9,125 bases of DNA from Acidimicrobiaceae bacterium (GCA_030838245.1 JAUTXB010000231.1:1-9125), one strand, 5' to 3'; positions 1 to 7,402 are shown, numbered from the stretch's first letter. The notes: generated from the letters alone by a model not told the origin. A program made the numbers and translations.

Positions 1-1580
1 TCTTCGGCGGTGGCAAGGTGATCCGCGAGTCGATGGGACAAGGCGGGACAACGTCGGCGGAGGGAGCGCCCGATCTGGTCATCACCGGTGTGGTCGTCCT
101 CGACCACTGGGGCATCGTGAAGGGCGATCTCGGGGTCAAGAACGGGCGCATCGCCGCCTTGGGGAAGGCGGGCAATCCCGATGTAATGGACGGGGTCCAT
201 CCCGACCTGGCCATCGGTCCCGGCACTGAGATCCTGGCCGGCAACGGGATGATCCTCACCGCCGGCGCCATCGACTGTCACGTCCATCTCGTCTGCCCGC
301 AGATCCTCGATGAGGCGTTGGCCGCCGGGATCACCACGGTGATCGGGGGTGGCACCGGGCCGGCCGAGGGGTCCAAGGCGACGACCGTCACCCCTGGTCC
401 GTGGTTTCTCGCTCGCATGCTCGAGTCGCTCGATGGGTACCCCGTCAACGTGGCCCTCCTGGGCAAGGGCAACACGGTGTCCGAGCCGTCGCTGTGGGAA
501 CAGGTCCGAGCGGGAGTCGCCGGCTTCAAGCTGCATGAGGACTGGGGCTCCACCCCCGCGGCCATCGATGCCTGCCTCCGGGTGTGTGACCAAGCGGGCA
601 TCCAGGCCGCCATCCACACCGACACCCTCAACGAGGCCGGGTTCGTGTCGTCGACGTTGGCCGCCATCGGGGGCCGGACGATTCACACGTACCACACCGA
701 AGGGGCGGGAGGAGGCCACGCGCCCGACATCATCACCGTGGCCGGGCAACCCAACGTGCTGCCCTCCTCCACCAACCCGACTCGCCCCCACACGGTCAAC
801 ACCATCGACGAGCATTTGGACATGTTGATGGTGTGCCATCACCTCAACCCGACTGTTCCCGAGGATCTGGCCTTCGCCGAGAGCCGGATCCGCCCGTCCA
901 CCATTGCCGCCGAGGACATCCTGCACGATCTCGGTGCCATCTCCATGATCGGGTCGGACTCCCAAGCCATGGGCCGGGTGGGGGAGGTCGTGCTCCGCAC
1001 CTGGCAGACCGCCCACGTCATGAAGGGCCGGCGCGGAGCGCTCCCGGGTGATGGCCGAGCTGACAACGGCCGAGCTCGTCGCTATGTCGCCAAGTACACC
1101 ATCTGCCCGGCGGTGGCCCACGGGCTGGCCGAGGAGGTGGGATCGGTCGAGCCGGGCAAGCTCGCCGACCTGGTGCTGTACCAACCGGCCATGTTCGGGG
1201 TGCGTCCTGCGGTGGTCATCAAGGGCGGGATGATCGCCTGGGCGCAGATGGGTGACGCCAATGCGTCCATTCCCACCCCCCAGCCGGTCCTACCCCGTCC
1301 CATGTTCGGCGCCGCGCCTCTGAGCGCGGCGGCCACCTCAGTCACGTTCGTATCGCCTGGAGCCATCGAGTCGGGCATCGGTGAGCGGTTGGCGGTCCGA
1401 AAGCAACTGGTGGCGGTGGCCGACACCCGGCAGCTGTCCAAGGCGGACATGGTCAACAACGACACACTCCCCGACATCCGCGTCGACCCCGATCGATTCG
1501 CCGTCACCATCGACGGCGAGCTGGTCACCGAGGCACCGGCGGCCACCCTCCCGATGGCCCAACGCTACTTCCTGTTCTGA
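1..1580 (+). CDS. ureC: Urease subunit alpha UreC (5'-truncated by window edge)
   Basis: Catalytic subunit of the cytoplasmic nickel enzyme urease, which hydrolyses urea to ammonia and carbamate. The reading frame is open to the left edge (first full codon at base 3, reading FGGGK then VIRESMGQG), a conserved internal UreC segment, so the GTG at 18 is not the true start; about 41 residues are missing compared with the Klebsiella enzyme. Numbering from the codon at 18, the nickel ligands are H88, H90, the carbamylated K171, H200, H226 and D314. H173, flap C273 and H274, and R290 are also present. A constant offset of 46 to Klebsiella numbering fits all of these, so there is no net indel up to the active-site aspartate. 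The C-terminus MAQRYFLF is canonical. It appears full-length and functional apart from the edge. It is followed 26 bases later by ureF. Identification is near certain. Confidence 0.98.
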   Translation, partial: FGGGKVIRESMGQGGTTSAEGAPDLVITGVVVLDHWGIVKGDLGVKNGRIAALGKAGNPDVMDGVHPDLAIGPGTEILAGNGMILTAGAIDCHVHLVCPQILDEALAAGITTVIGGGTGPAEGSKATTVTPGPWFLARMLESLDGYPVNVALLGKGNTVSEPSLWEQVRAGVAGFKLHEDWGSTPAAIDACLRVCDQAGIQAAIHTDTLNEAGFVSSTLAAIGGRTIHTYHTEGAGGGHAPDIITVAGQPNVLPSSTNPTRPHTVNTIDEHLDMLMVCHHLNPTVPEDLAFAESRIRPSTIAAEDILHDLGAISMIGSDSQAMGRVGEVVLRTWQTAHVMKGRRGALPGDGRADNGRARRYVAKYTICPAVAHGLAEEVGSVEPGKLADLVLYQPAMFGVRPAVVIKGGMIAWAQMGDANASIPTPQPVLPRPMFGAAPLSAAATSVTFVSPGAIESGIGERLAVRKQLVAVADTRQLSKADMVNNDTLPDIRVDPDRFAVTIDGELVTEAPAATLPMAQRYFLF

Positions 1581-1589
1581 AGGGACAGC

Positions 1590-1610
1590 ATGACTGAAAG
1601 GACAGTGTGA
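1590..1610 (+). other. Possible six-codon bridging mini-ORF between ureC and ureF
   Basis: In the short ureC-ureF gap, an ATG at 1590 opens a six-residue frame (MTERTV) whose TGA stop (1608-1610) overlaps the GTG start of ureF (1607-1609). A GAAGGGA purine run at 1579-1585 lies 4 bases upstream and could serve as its ribosome binding site. The arrangement would allow ribosomes ending on the mini-ORF to restart on ureF. A six-codon frame can easily arise by chance, so function is only a suggestion. Confidence 0.2.
1596..1602 (+). promoter_or_regulatory. Ribosome binding site of ureF
   Basis: GAAAGGA lies 4 bases before the GTG at 1607. This supports GTG 1607 as the ureF start, because the protein then begins directly with the conserved UreF N-terminal segment ([12 protein letters not shown]). 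Confidence 0.6.
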
Positions 1611-2275
1611 ACAGCGCCCTGCTCCTGCTGGCCGACGGTCGCCTCCCAACCGGGAGCCACGTCCACTCGGGCGGCGTGGAGTCCGCCGTGTCCGACGGTC
1701 GCATCGGGGATGTCGATGAGCTCCATGGCTACCTGGTCGGACGGTTGTGGACCGTGGGCCGGGTCGATGCTGCGTTCGCCTGGGCAGCATGCGCCCAGCA
1801 GTTTCCGTTCTCCGAGCTCGACGCCGAGGCCGCGGCGCGCTGTCCGTCACCTGCTCTCCGGGGCGCCAGCCGGTCCCAGGGCCGGGGCATGGTGCGGGTC
1901 GGCCGCAAGACCTGGCCGGCGGATCATCTCGACGAGATGGACGCACGGTTCGACCAGGGCCCGATGTGGTCGGTCGCCCTCGGGGCTGTGGCCGCCGCCG
2001 CCGGGGTCGACCCTGCCGGCGCCGCCCTGGTGGCCGCGCACGCCGCTGTGGCCGGACCGGCCTGGGCCGCGGTCCGACTACTCGGTCTTGATCCGTTTGC
2101 CACGTCGCGGGTGACAGCGGAGTTGGCCGGTGCCGTCGATGCGGTAACCACCGCGACCCGGGAATTGTTCGATACCGCCTGCACGCCGGATGGCTTTCCG
2201 GCGTCTGGTGGTCCACTCGGTGACATCGCGGCTGAAGCCCACCGGCACTGGGAGGTGCGTCTTTTTGCTTCATGA
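1607..2275 (+). CDS. ureF: Urease accessory protein UreF
   Basis: UreF joins UreD and UreG in the complex that delivers nickel to apo-urease; in characterised systems it gates GTP hydrolysis by UreG and the nickel tunnel. The 222-residue product starts at GTG 1607. It carries the N-terminal [14 protein letters not shown] segment (residues 5-18), typical of actinobacterial UreF, a central SQGRG motif (90-94), an alanine-rich helical middle, and the conserved C-terminal [13 protein letters not shown] (210-222) that docks on UreG. Length is in the family range. The last 11 bases overlap the start of ureG, implying translational coupling. The sequence resembles the mycobacterial type more than the enterobacterial one (judged from memory of the families). 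Confidence 0.93.
   Translation: MNSALLLLADGRLPTGSHVHSGGVESAVSDGRIGDVDELHGYLVGRLWTVGRVDAAFAWAACAQQFPFSELDAEAAARCPSPALRGASRSQGRGMVRVGRKTWPADHLDEMDARFDQGPMWSVALGAVAAAAGVDPAGAALVAAHAAVAGPAWAAVRLLGLDPFATSRVTAELAGAVDAVTTATRELFDTACTPDGFPASGGPLGDIAAEAHRHWEVRLFAS
2250..2257 (+). promoter_or_regulatory. Strong ribosome binding site fixing a TTG start for ureG
   Basis: GGGAGGTG inside the end of ureF stands 7 bases before a TTG at 2265 in the ureG frame. No comparable site precedes the ATG at 2190 or the GTG at 2289, so it decides the ureG start. Confidence 0.65.
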
Positions 2276-2960
2276 ACCTCATGACCATGTGGTCGACGAA
2301 GTTCCTGACCGTGCGATTCGGTCCACCATCGGCTTTCGGCCCGATGGAGGACCGGTTCGGGTGGGAATTGGAGGGCCGGTCGGGAGCGGAAAGACGGCGC
2401 TGGTGGCGTCACTGTGCCGCTCGCTGTCGGCTCGGCTGTCAATGGCGGTAGTGACCAATGACATCTACACCCAAGAGGACGCCCTGATCCTTCGCCGCCA
2501 GTCGTTGCTCGCTGACGAGCGGATCACCGCCGTCGAGACCGGCTGTTGCCCGCACACCGCCATCCGTGACGACATCAGCGCAAACCTCGACGCCGTCGAG
2601 CGCCTGGAGGCATCGATCTCCGATCTCGAGCTGGTGCTCATCGAGTCGGGTGGGGACAACCTCACCGCCACCTTCAGTTACGGTCTGGTCGATCTCCAGA
2701 TCTTCGTGATCGACGTGGCCGGGGGAGACAAGGTTCCGCGCAAGGGTGGTCCCGGGATCACCCACTCTGATCTGCTGGTCGTCAACAAGACGGATCTGGC
2801 CGAGCTGGTCCACGCCGACCTCCACACGATGGCCGTCGATGCCGCCACCATGCGCGGAAGTCGGCCCGTGGTGTTCACCAGCCTGGTCATTGATCCTCTG
2901 GCCGTCGATGTTGTCGCCTGGCTCTCGAACGAGATGGCATGCGGGCCAACGCCGCGTTGA
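2265..2960 (+). CDS. ureG: Urease accessory GTPase UreG
   Basis: SIMIBI-class GTPase that supplies nickel and GTP energy for urease activation. With the TTG start at 2265 the protein has 231 residues. The frame also extends back to an ATG at 2190, but that would give a non-homologous leader read out of the ureF coding region. Visible motifs are a short His-containing N-terminus (H3, H6, H8), the P-loop GPVGSGKT (37-44), [10 protein letters not shown] (64-73), the metal-binding CPH motif as [11 protein letters not shown] (93-103), ESGGDNL (127-133), the block from [15 protein letters not shown] and the guanine-specificity NKTD (174-177). The tail matches actinobacterial UreG closely. An extra cysteine (C94) precedes the usual Cys-Pro-His. 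It overlaps ureF by 11 bases and ureD by 22. The identification is very secure; the exact start is less so. Confidence 0.95.
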   Translation: MLHEPHDHVVDEVPDRAIRSTIGFRPDGGPVRVGIGGPVGSGKTALVASLCRSLSARLSMAVVTNDIYTQEDALILRRQSLLADERITAVETGCCPHTAIRDDISANLDAVERLEASISDLELVLIESGGDNLTATFSYGLVDLQIFVIDVAGGDKVPRKGGPGITHSDLLVVNKTDLAELVHADLHTMAVDAATMRGSRPVVFTSLVIDPLAVDVVAWLSNEMACGPTPR

Positions 2961-3697
2961 CGGTCGAGGCCGGTCCTGGCCACCGGTGTCGTTTGACTCG
3001 GGTGGTGGACTCTGCCCCGATCGGGTTCCGCCAAGGCCGGGAGGGGGTCTACATGGTCGGCACGGCGGCGGGACCCCTCGGGTCCGACCAGCTGTCCACC
3101 ACCATCGAGGTGGGGGCGGGGGCCGAGCTGACGATGATGAGCACCGCGGCCAGCATCATCTACGCCGGATCCGGCTCGGGATCCCGTACTGAGACGGTGG
3201 TGACTGTGGCCGCCGACGCCACCTTGATCTGGAGGCTGGAGCCGACCATCGTCACCTCGGGTAGCCGGCACCATGCCTGGACGCAGGTCTGGCTGTCGCC
3301 CTCCGCCCAGCTGGATTGGACCGAGCTCGTGGTGTGCGGGCGGGACGGCGAACGCCCGGGGTCGCTCCACCTCCGGTTCGACGTCGACGCCGGCGAAACA
3401 CCTCTCTTGCGGCACGGCCTGGTCATCGGTCCCGACGGCCCGGGCTGGGACGGCCCCTTTGTCCTGGGCGGACGGCGGATGCTGGGTATGCGCCTGGTCC
3501 GTGCCGCCGAGGGGGCGAGCGTCGAAGCCGGGGATGACAGTTGGGGGGAGGGCTTCGCTTCGATGCGCCTCGACGAGCGCACCGCCTTGATCATGGCCGT
3601 GGGCGACGAGGCAGAGGTGGTGTCGGGCCTGCTCGCTCGGCCGAGGTTCGGCTTTCCCCTACCAACGACGGGAGCGTCGGCCGTCCGGCCTTCGTGA
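2939..3697 (+). CDS. ureD: Urease accessory protein UreD (UreH)
   Basis: UreD is the scaffold that binds apo-urease and forms the nickel-transfer complex with UreF and UreG. The 252-residue product starts at the ATG at 2939, 22 bases inside the end of ureG; no strong ribosome binding site is visible, so coupling to ureG is likely. Characteristic features of this poorly conserved, beta-rich family are [15 protein letters not shown] (58-72), the [14 protein letters not shown] stretch (98-111), a [15 protein letters not shown] block (127-141), and a C-terminal [11 protein letters not shown] segment (216-226). Length suits actinobacterial UreD. It is the last gene of the urease operon; no ureE follows, which is usual for this gene order. 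The stop is 7 bases from the convergent hydrolase gene. Confidence 0.9.
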   Translation: MRANAALTVEAGPGHRCRLTRVVDSAPIGFRQGREGVYMVGTAAGPLGSDQLSTTIEVGAGAELTMMSTAASIIYAGSGSGSRTETVVTVAADATLIWRLEPTIVTSGSRHHAWTQVWLSPSAQLDWTELVVCGRDGERPGSLHLRFDVDAGETPLLRHGLVIGPDGPGWDGPFVLGGRRMLGMRLVRAAEGASVEAGDDSWGEGFASMRLDERTALIMAVGDEAEVVSGLLARPRFGFPLPTTGASAVRPS

Positions 3698-3704
3698 CTG
3701 CGGA

Positions 3705-4529
3705 TCAGGTGGTGGCGAATCGCTCGGCCAGGGATCGGGTGAGGTCGGGCCAGACCACCGGGTCATGGCCGGGGATCAGGGGATAGCCACGTTCGGCTGC
3801 GATCGCCTTGAGCCGCCTGATGGCTTGGATGGTCACTTCGGGGCCGACGTCGACTCGCCCACCCACCGCCAACTCCATCTCGATGTTCTCGGTCAGGTCG
3901 GCGGCGTCGAAGGCGAACACGAGGCCGCCACCACCCACCGATTCATCCAGGTCGACGATGAAACTCTGATGGCCTGGCGTATGTCCTGCAGTCAAGACCG
4001 CGGTCACTCCCGGCGCGATCTCGCGGTCGCCATCGGCCAGGCGCCAGTCGATGGTCGGGTCGTCGTAGTCGATCCTGAACATGGCGTGCTGCTCTGGACC
4101 GGGGTGGCCGGACAGTCCGTAGGCCACCTCGGCCCGTTGGGCATGGACCGGGACCCGTCCGGCGAAGTGTCGGAGGCCGCCGGCGTGGTCGTTGTGGAGG
4201 TGGCTCAACCCGACGGCGACGATCTCCTCCATCGGCACACCCGCCCCGGCGAGGGCCTCCTCTAGAGGTTCGCCCGGTCCGGGAAGGATGGGGCGGAACA
4301 GTGGGTCGCCGTGGAAGCGTCGGCGGAGCGCGGGATCGGTGATGAGCGCCGGATTGAACCCGGTGTCGAGCAACAGCCACCCACCGTCGCAGAGCAGCAG
4401 TACCCCAGGAACCGGCTCGGTGAGTCGCTCAGCGGGTGGAGCCCCGTCGACTGATACGGATTTGGGCAGGTCCTCCCAGCCCAAGGTCAACAGCACCACC
4501 CTCCGCACGCCGCGTACCGTCCGGGTCAT
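3705..4529 (-). CDS. Metallo-beta-lactamase-fold hydrolase, AHL-lactonase-like
   Basis: A 274-residue cytoplasmic metallo-hydrolase (no signal peptide). It follows the architecture of AiiA/AttM-type N-acyl-homoserine-lactone lactonases: a LLLDTG strand (53-57), the di-metal motif HLHNDH (110-115), H183 in TAGHTPGHQS (180-189), the bridging D208 in FDAADLTEN, and H255 in IPGHD. The seven expected metal ligands are present. AiiA has a tyrosine (Tyr194) three residues after the bridging aspartate; here that position is D211, so lactone specificity may differ. ATG at 4529 was chosen because it overlaps the upstream stop (ATGA) and has GGAGGAG 7 bases upstream (4537-4543). A much longer open frame to 5372 is only the shadow of the upstream genes. 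It is the last gene of its operon. A role in hydrolysing a lactone or ester intermediate is inferred. Confidence 0.85.
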   Translation of the reverse strand: MTRTVRGVRRVVLLTLGWEDLPKSVSVDGAPPAERLTEPVPGVLLLCDGGWLLLDTGFNPALITDPALRRRFHGDPLFRPILPGPGEPLEEALAGAGVPMEEIVAVGLSHLHNDHAGGLRHFAGRVPVHAQRAEVAYGLSGHPGPEQHAMFRIDYDDPTIDWRLADGDREIAPGVTAVLTAGHTPGHQSFIVDLDESVGGGGLVFAFDAADLTENIEMELAVGGRVDVGPEVTIQAIRRLKAIAAERGYPLIPGHDPVVWPDLTRSLAERFATT

Positions 4530-5170
4530 ATGGTGACTCCTCCAGCCAGATCGAGGCGCCGCCAACCCGCCGGCAGCGGTTGGGCGCAGGCCTCCGCCAG
4601 CAGCGCCGTCCGGACCTCGGTGATCCCGTTGCTCGGGCCGACCATCAACATGGCCCCCCAGTCCCTTTCCTCGGACAACAGGGCCGCACCCGGCCGGTCG
4701 CCGGCCCAGACGGCCGCGGCCAGCGTCCCGACGCGCACCACCCGCGCCCACACCGGGTCGGTCGACCCCACTTGGCATTCGATGACCGCGGCCCGGGCAT
4801 CGTCTGGCGCGATCGCTCGCCAGTGCTCCTCGTAGCCTTCCTCCCATTCCACCAGGACCCCATCTTCGAACCGGGTGTACCCGGTGTCGCAATGGCCGGA
4901 CGGTCGGTCCAGGGTGTCGAGGTCGTGCGTCCAGGTGACGGTCGTCCCTTCCGTGTCCACCACGCCGCTGAATCCTTGGGCCAGGTCGAGCGGGTGGCTG
5001 ACGGCACGGTGGGGCCGAGGCACCCGGACATCGGCGAACCACGGGCCGACCTGCAACCAATGGACATCGGTGCACTCGAAGAACGGGCCGCCATCGACGG
5101 ACCGGGCCTCTCTGACCCACACGCCGTCCAACCACGTCGAGGTCCCGGCCTGTCGGGGCCCGGCGGTCAT
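4526..5170 (-). CDS. Uncharacterised protein, possibly lipocalin-like beta-barrel
   Basis: A 214-residue soluble protein without signal peptide or membrane segment, not assigned to a named family with confidence. It is rich in tryptophan and beta-prone segments: W13/W18 near the N-terminus, VHWLQVGPWFADVRVP (36-51), GFSGVVDTEGTTVTW (66-80), a YTRFEDGVLVEWEEGYEEHW block (98-117), and a C-terminal part with VWAGDRPG and GAMLMVG. The pattern recalls bacterial proteins with a calycin/lipocalin-like barrel, which would suit binding a small hydrophobic ligand; this is a fold guess from memory. Start ATG 5170 overlaps the oxygenase stop (ATGA); a GTG at 5185 is possible but neither has a clear ribosome binding site. 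Its stop overlaps the hydrolase start. Sandwiched with 4-base overlaps between two enzymes, it is probably part of the same pathway. Confidence 0.75.
   Translation of the reverse strand: MTAGPRQAGTSTWLDGVWVREARSVDGGPFFECTDVHWLQVGPWFADVRVPRPHRAVSHPLDLAQGFSGVVDTEGTTVTWTHDLDTLDRPSGHCDTGYTRFEDGVLVEWEEGYEEHWRAIAPDDARAAVIECQVGSTDPVWARVVRVGTLAAAVWAGDRPGAALLSEERDWGAMLMVGPSNGITEVRTALLAEACAQPLPAGWRRLDLAGGVTI
4537..4543 (-). promoter_or_regulatory. Ribosome binding site of the lactonase-like hydrolase
   Basis: GGAGGAG on the minus strand, 7 bases before the ATG at 4529, inside the end of the upstream gene. It fixes the start of the metallo-hydrolase and rules out the longer open frame. Confidence 0.7.
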
Positions 5171-6285
5171 GCGGGTGCGGGGCACGCCGGTTGATGGGTG
5201 GCAAGGAGGGCGCGGCGAAGACCGGCATGGAACCTGCGAACCGGTGCTTCGTGCGAGCTCGCCATCGGGCCGTAGTCAAAGGCGTCCGAGGACGAAGCCA
5301 GTTGCAGGCGGCGACAGGCCTCCAGATCCTCGGACAAGAAGGAACGGATGGCCGCCACCAGGCGGTCGGCATCGGCGCCCTCTTCTGCCCTCACCCGGAG
5401 GGTGAGCCGGGTTCGAGACGGGCTGACCGGCACGGCGTCGTAGGTAGCGAAGTACTCGCCAGTGGTCACCATCATGAGGTTGGGGAACAACAGATGGGCG
5501 CCGATGCTGTGGCGCTCGCGGTCGGTGAGCCACGGAAGGCCTGGGGGAGCGGTGGCCGGATCGCGGAGTGGCTCCATGCTCCACCAGTTGTCACCAAAGG
5601 AGACCCACTCGAACGATCGGTGGGCGTACTGGTTGAGTGAGCGATGATGCAGGTACCACAGGTGGTAGACGTCGACGTGGTTCTCGATCAGCAGCTTCCA
5701 GTTGCAGTCGGCCTCGTAGTCCACGCAGGCCACCTGGCGGAGGGGGCCCGACAGGAACGATGACAGCTGCCCGTCGAGACCGGCCATCGATTCGATCAGG
5801 CTCGGGGCGTCGGGATCCGGGTTGGCGAAGACCATGCCCCGCCACTCGGAGACCGACGCAAACAGGAGCCCCCAACGGCCCGGGTCCATACCGTCGAACT
5901 GGCTGTCGGATTGGGGAACCTGAGCCAGCGGGCCGTCGAGGGCGAAGCTCCACTGGTGGTACGGGCAGGTGATGTAGCGGCCGAGCCGCCCCGAGCCCTC
6001 GAGCAGCGTCATGCCGCGGTGGCGGCAGATGTTGTGGAATGCCCGCAGCTCGCCGTCGGGTCCCCGGACGACGACAAGAGGAGCGTTGCCGATCCTGGCG
6101 GTGATGTAGTCGCCCGGCTTCGTCATCTCCTCGCTCGTTCCGACCAGAGCCCACGATCTCGAGAACAGGGTCCGCTGCTCGGCGGCCAGCACGTCGCCGG
6201 AGTTGTACCAGTCCCCCATCTGGTGCACGCCCAGGCTTGCCGCATCGGCATGATCCCAGCCCAGTTCGGCCAGGCCACCAGCCAC
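5167..6285 (-). CDS. Rieske non-heme iron oxygenase, alpha subunit
   Basis: A 372-residue terminal oxygenase of the aromatic-ring-hydroxylating/SRPBCC type, which uses a 2Fe-2S Rieske cluster and mononuclear iron with O2 and external electrons. The Rieske ligands are C87, H89, C107 and H110 (CRHRG and CPYHQW motifs). The catalytic domain has ENHVDVYHLWYLHH (201-214), giving bridging D205 and iron ligands H208 and H213; D320 in SEDLEACRRLQ is the probable third ligand. All expected catalytic residues are present. The GTG start at 6285 has GAGGAG 5 bases upstream. Two bases separate it from the ureohydrolase stop. No ferredoxin, reductase or beta subunit gene is in the window, so a shared electron donor is needed. 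Relatives act on aromatics and on quaternary or N-methyl amines by oxidative demethylation; the nitrogen-metabolism context makes an amine or N-alkyl substrate plausible but unproven. Confidence 0.92.
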   Translation of the reverse strand: MAGGLAELGWDHADAASLGVHQMGDWYNSGDVLAAEQRTLFSRSWALVGTSEEMTKPGDYITARIGNAPLVVVRGPDGELRAFHNICRHRGMTLLEGSGRLGRYITCPYHQWSFALDGPLAQVPQSDSQFDGMDPGRWGLLFASVSEWRGMVFANPDPDAPSLIESMAGLDGQLSSFLSGPLRQVACVDYEADCNWKLLIENHVDVYHLWYLHHRSLNQYAHRSFEWVSFGDNWWSMEPLRDPATAPPGLPWLTDRERHSIGAHLLFPNLMMVTTGEYFATYDAVPVSPSRTRLTLRVRAEEGADADRLVAAIRSFLSEDLEACRRLQLASSSDAFDYGPMASSHEAPVRRFHAGLRRALLATHQPACPAPA

Positions 6286-6287
6286 GC

Positions 6288-7391
6288 CTACTCCTCGGCC
6301 GAGCTCGACACCGGTGGCCCGTTGGCCGCCCGCTCGTCGAGGTAGTCACGAGCAGTCAGCCCTTGTCGCCGCATGGCCACACCGGTCAAGGCCTCGAGCA
6401 CACACCGATGAGCAAAGAGGGCGGTGATGTTGTTGCCCGAGTCGTACGGCGGGCTCACCTCGACCACGTCCATCGCCACCATGCCCACCTCGGCGGCCAT
6501 CCGCCGGACGGCCCGGAGCACCTCGGCGCTGGTGAGGCCGCCGGGCTCGGGGGACCCGGTACCCGGGGCGTGGGCCGGATCGACGGCATCCACGTCGACC
6601 GAGATATAGAGGTGGTCGGCCGATCCCGACAGGGCCTCGTCGATGGCCCGCTCCAGCACGGCGTCGAACCCGTGCCGCTGCACCTCGGCCATGAAGTGCG
6701 ACTGCATGCCCTGCTCCTCCATCCACTCCACCACGTCCGGACCGGGCCAGTAGCCGCGCAGCCCGACCTGGACGAAGTTGCTTCCCCGTACCGCGCCGCT
6801 CTCGATCAGGCGTCGCATCGGGGTCCCGTGCCCGGCCAGCGCGCCCTTGCAGTCGGGCGCGGTATCGGCATGGGCGTCGAAGTGGACGATCCCGATCTTG
6901 CCGCTGCCGTAGACGTCGGCCACCGCCGTGGCGACCGGCCAGGTGATCCCGTGGTCACCCCCGAGGATGATCGGGATCGAGCCCCCTTCGAGGATCTCGG
7001 CCACGAAGGACCGGATGTTGGCGAAGGTGCGCTCGGTGTCGCCGATAATGATGTCGGCATCACCGTAGTCACACACCTTGAGGTGCTCGAAGGGGTCCAC
7101 CCTGACGTGTAGGTGCGGGCGGCTCCACGGCGGAGCGGGCAAGTGGTCGCACACCCGGATGGCCTGGGGCCCGAGGTGGGTCCCCGAGCGCGTGGTGGCG
7201 GTGCCGTCCCACGGGGCGCCGGCCACGGCGACATCGATGGCACCGGCCCGCAGGTCGGCCGGGTTCATGCACACCGGCAGCTTCATGAAGGTCGGAATTC
7301 CCTCCCAGGCGAACTCCATCTCGTGACGGGTCAGGTCGATCGGACCGGGCGGGCGCCCGCTCGACGTCGGTGTTCGTTCGGACTCGTTCAT
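6288..7391 (-). CDS. Agmatinase/guanidinase-family ureohydrolase
   Basis: A 367-residue binuclear metal hydrolase of the arginase/agmatinase superfamily, which releases urea from a guanidino compound. Metal ligands are H147 (LGGDHGIT), D172, H174 and D176 (FDAHADT), and D266 and D268 (SVDVDAVDP), followed by the APGTGSPEPGG signature. A substrate-loop HGTP motif (188-191) and DPFEHLKV (99-106) fit the agmatinase branch rather than arginase. The metal may be manganese, or nickel as in guanidine and metformin hydrolases. It is about 60 residues longer than E. coli agmatinase, mainly through the N-terminal extension and a C-terminal tail. ATG 7391 has GAGGAG 5 bases upstream. Candidate substrates are agmatine, guanidinobutyrate, other guanidino acids or guanidine; sequence alone does not decide. 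It lies between transport genes and the oxygenase, 2 bases from the latter. Confidence 0.9.
   Translation of the reverse strand: MNESERTPTSSGRPPGPIDLTRHEMEFAWEGIPTFMKLPVCMNPADLRAGAIDVAVAGAPWDGTATTRSGTHLGPQAIRVCDHLPAPPWSRPHLHVRVDPFEHLKVCDYGDADIIIGDTERTFANIRSFVAEILEGGSIPIILGGDHGITWPVATAVADVYGSGKIGIVHFDAHADTAPDCKGALAGHGTPMRRLIESGAVRGSNFVQVGLRGYWPGPDVVEWMEEQGMQSHFMAEVQRHGFDAVLERAIDEALSGSADHLYISVDVDAVDPAHAPGTGSPEPGGLTSAEVLRAVRRMAAEVGMVAMDVVEVSPPYDSGNNITALFAHRCVLEALTGVAMRRQGLTARDYLDERAANGPPVSSSAEE
6291..6296 (-). promoter_or_regulatory. Ribosome binding site fixing the GTG start of the Rieske oxygenase
   Basis: GAGGAG on the minus strand lies 5 bases before GTG 6285, within the last codons of the ureohydrolase gene. 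It favours this start over the internal ATG at residue 23. Confidence 0.6.
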
Positions 7392-7396
7392 GCTCG

Positions 7397-7402
7397 CTCC
7401 TC
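7397..7402 (-). promoter_or_regulatory. Ribosome binding site of the ureohydrolase
   Basis: GAGGAG on the minus strand is 5 bases before ATG 7391. It lies in the 46-base gap (7392-7437) after the permease stop; I see no promoter or terminator hairpin in that gap, so the gene is probably co-transcribed with the permeases. Confidence 0.6.

Noticed and set aside
1338..2288. 316-residue open frame on the minus strand opposite ureC and ureF
   Set aside because: The product is Arg/Pro/Gly-rich and low in complexity, typical of an antisense shadow in GC-rich DNA, and both opposite genes are clearly real.
3679..3690. GGCCG/CGGCC inverted repeat as an intrinsic terminator
   Set aside because: The stem is only 4-5 pairs with a 2-4 base loop and no T-run on either strand, and it lies within ureD; such repeats are common in GC-rich coding DNA.
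3765..4265. 166-residue plus-strand frame over the hydrolase gene
   Set aside because: Antisense shadow; the metallo-hydrolase motifs are on the minus strand.
3705..5372. 555-residue continuous minus-strand frame suggesting a fusion protein
   Set aside because: The first ~280 residues are an out-of-frame reading through the orphan protein and the oxygenase end; the real hydrolase starts at ATG 4529 with its own ribosome binding site.
6237..7112. 291-residue open frame on the plus strand opposite the ureohydrolase
   Set aside because: It mirrors the codons of a gene with all family motifs on the other strand; the composition is His/Gly/Val/Asp-rich with no recognisable domain.
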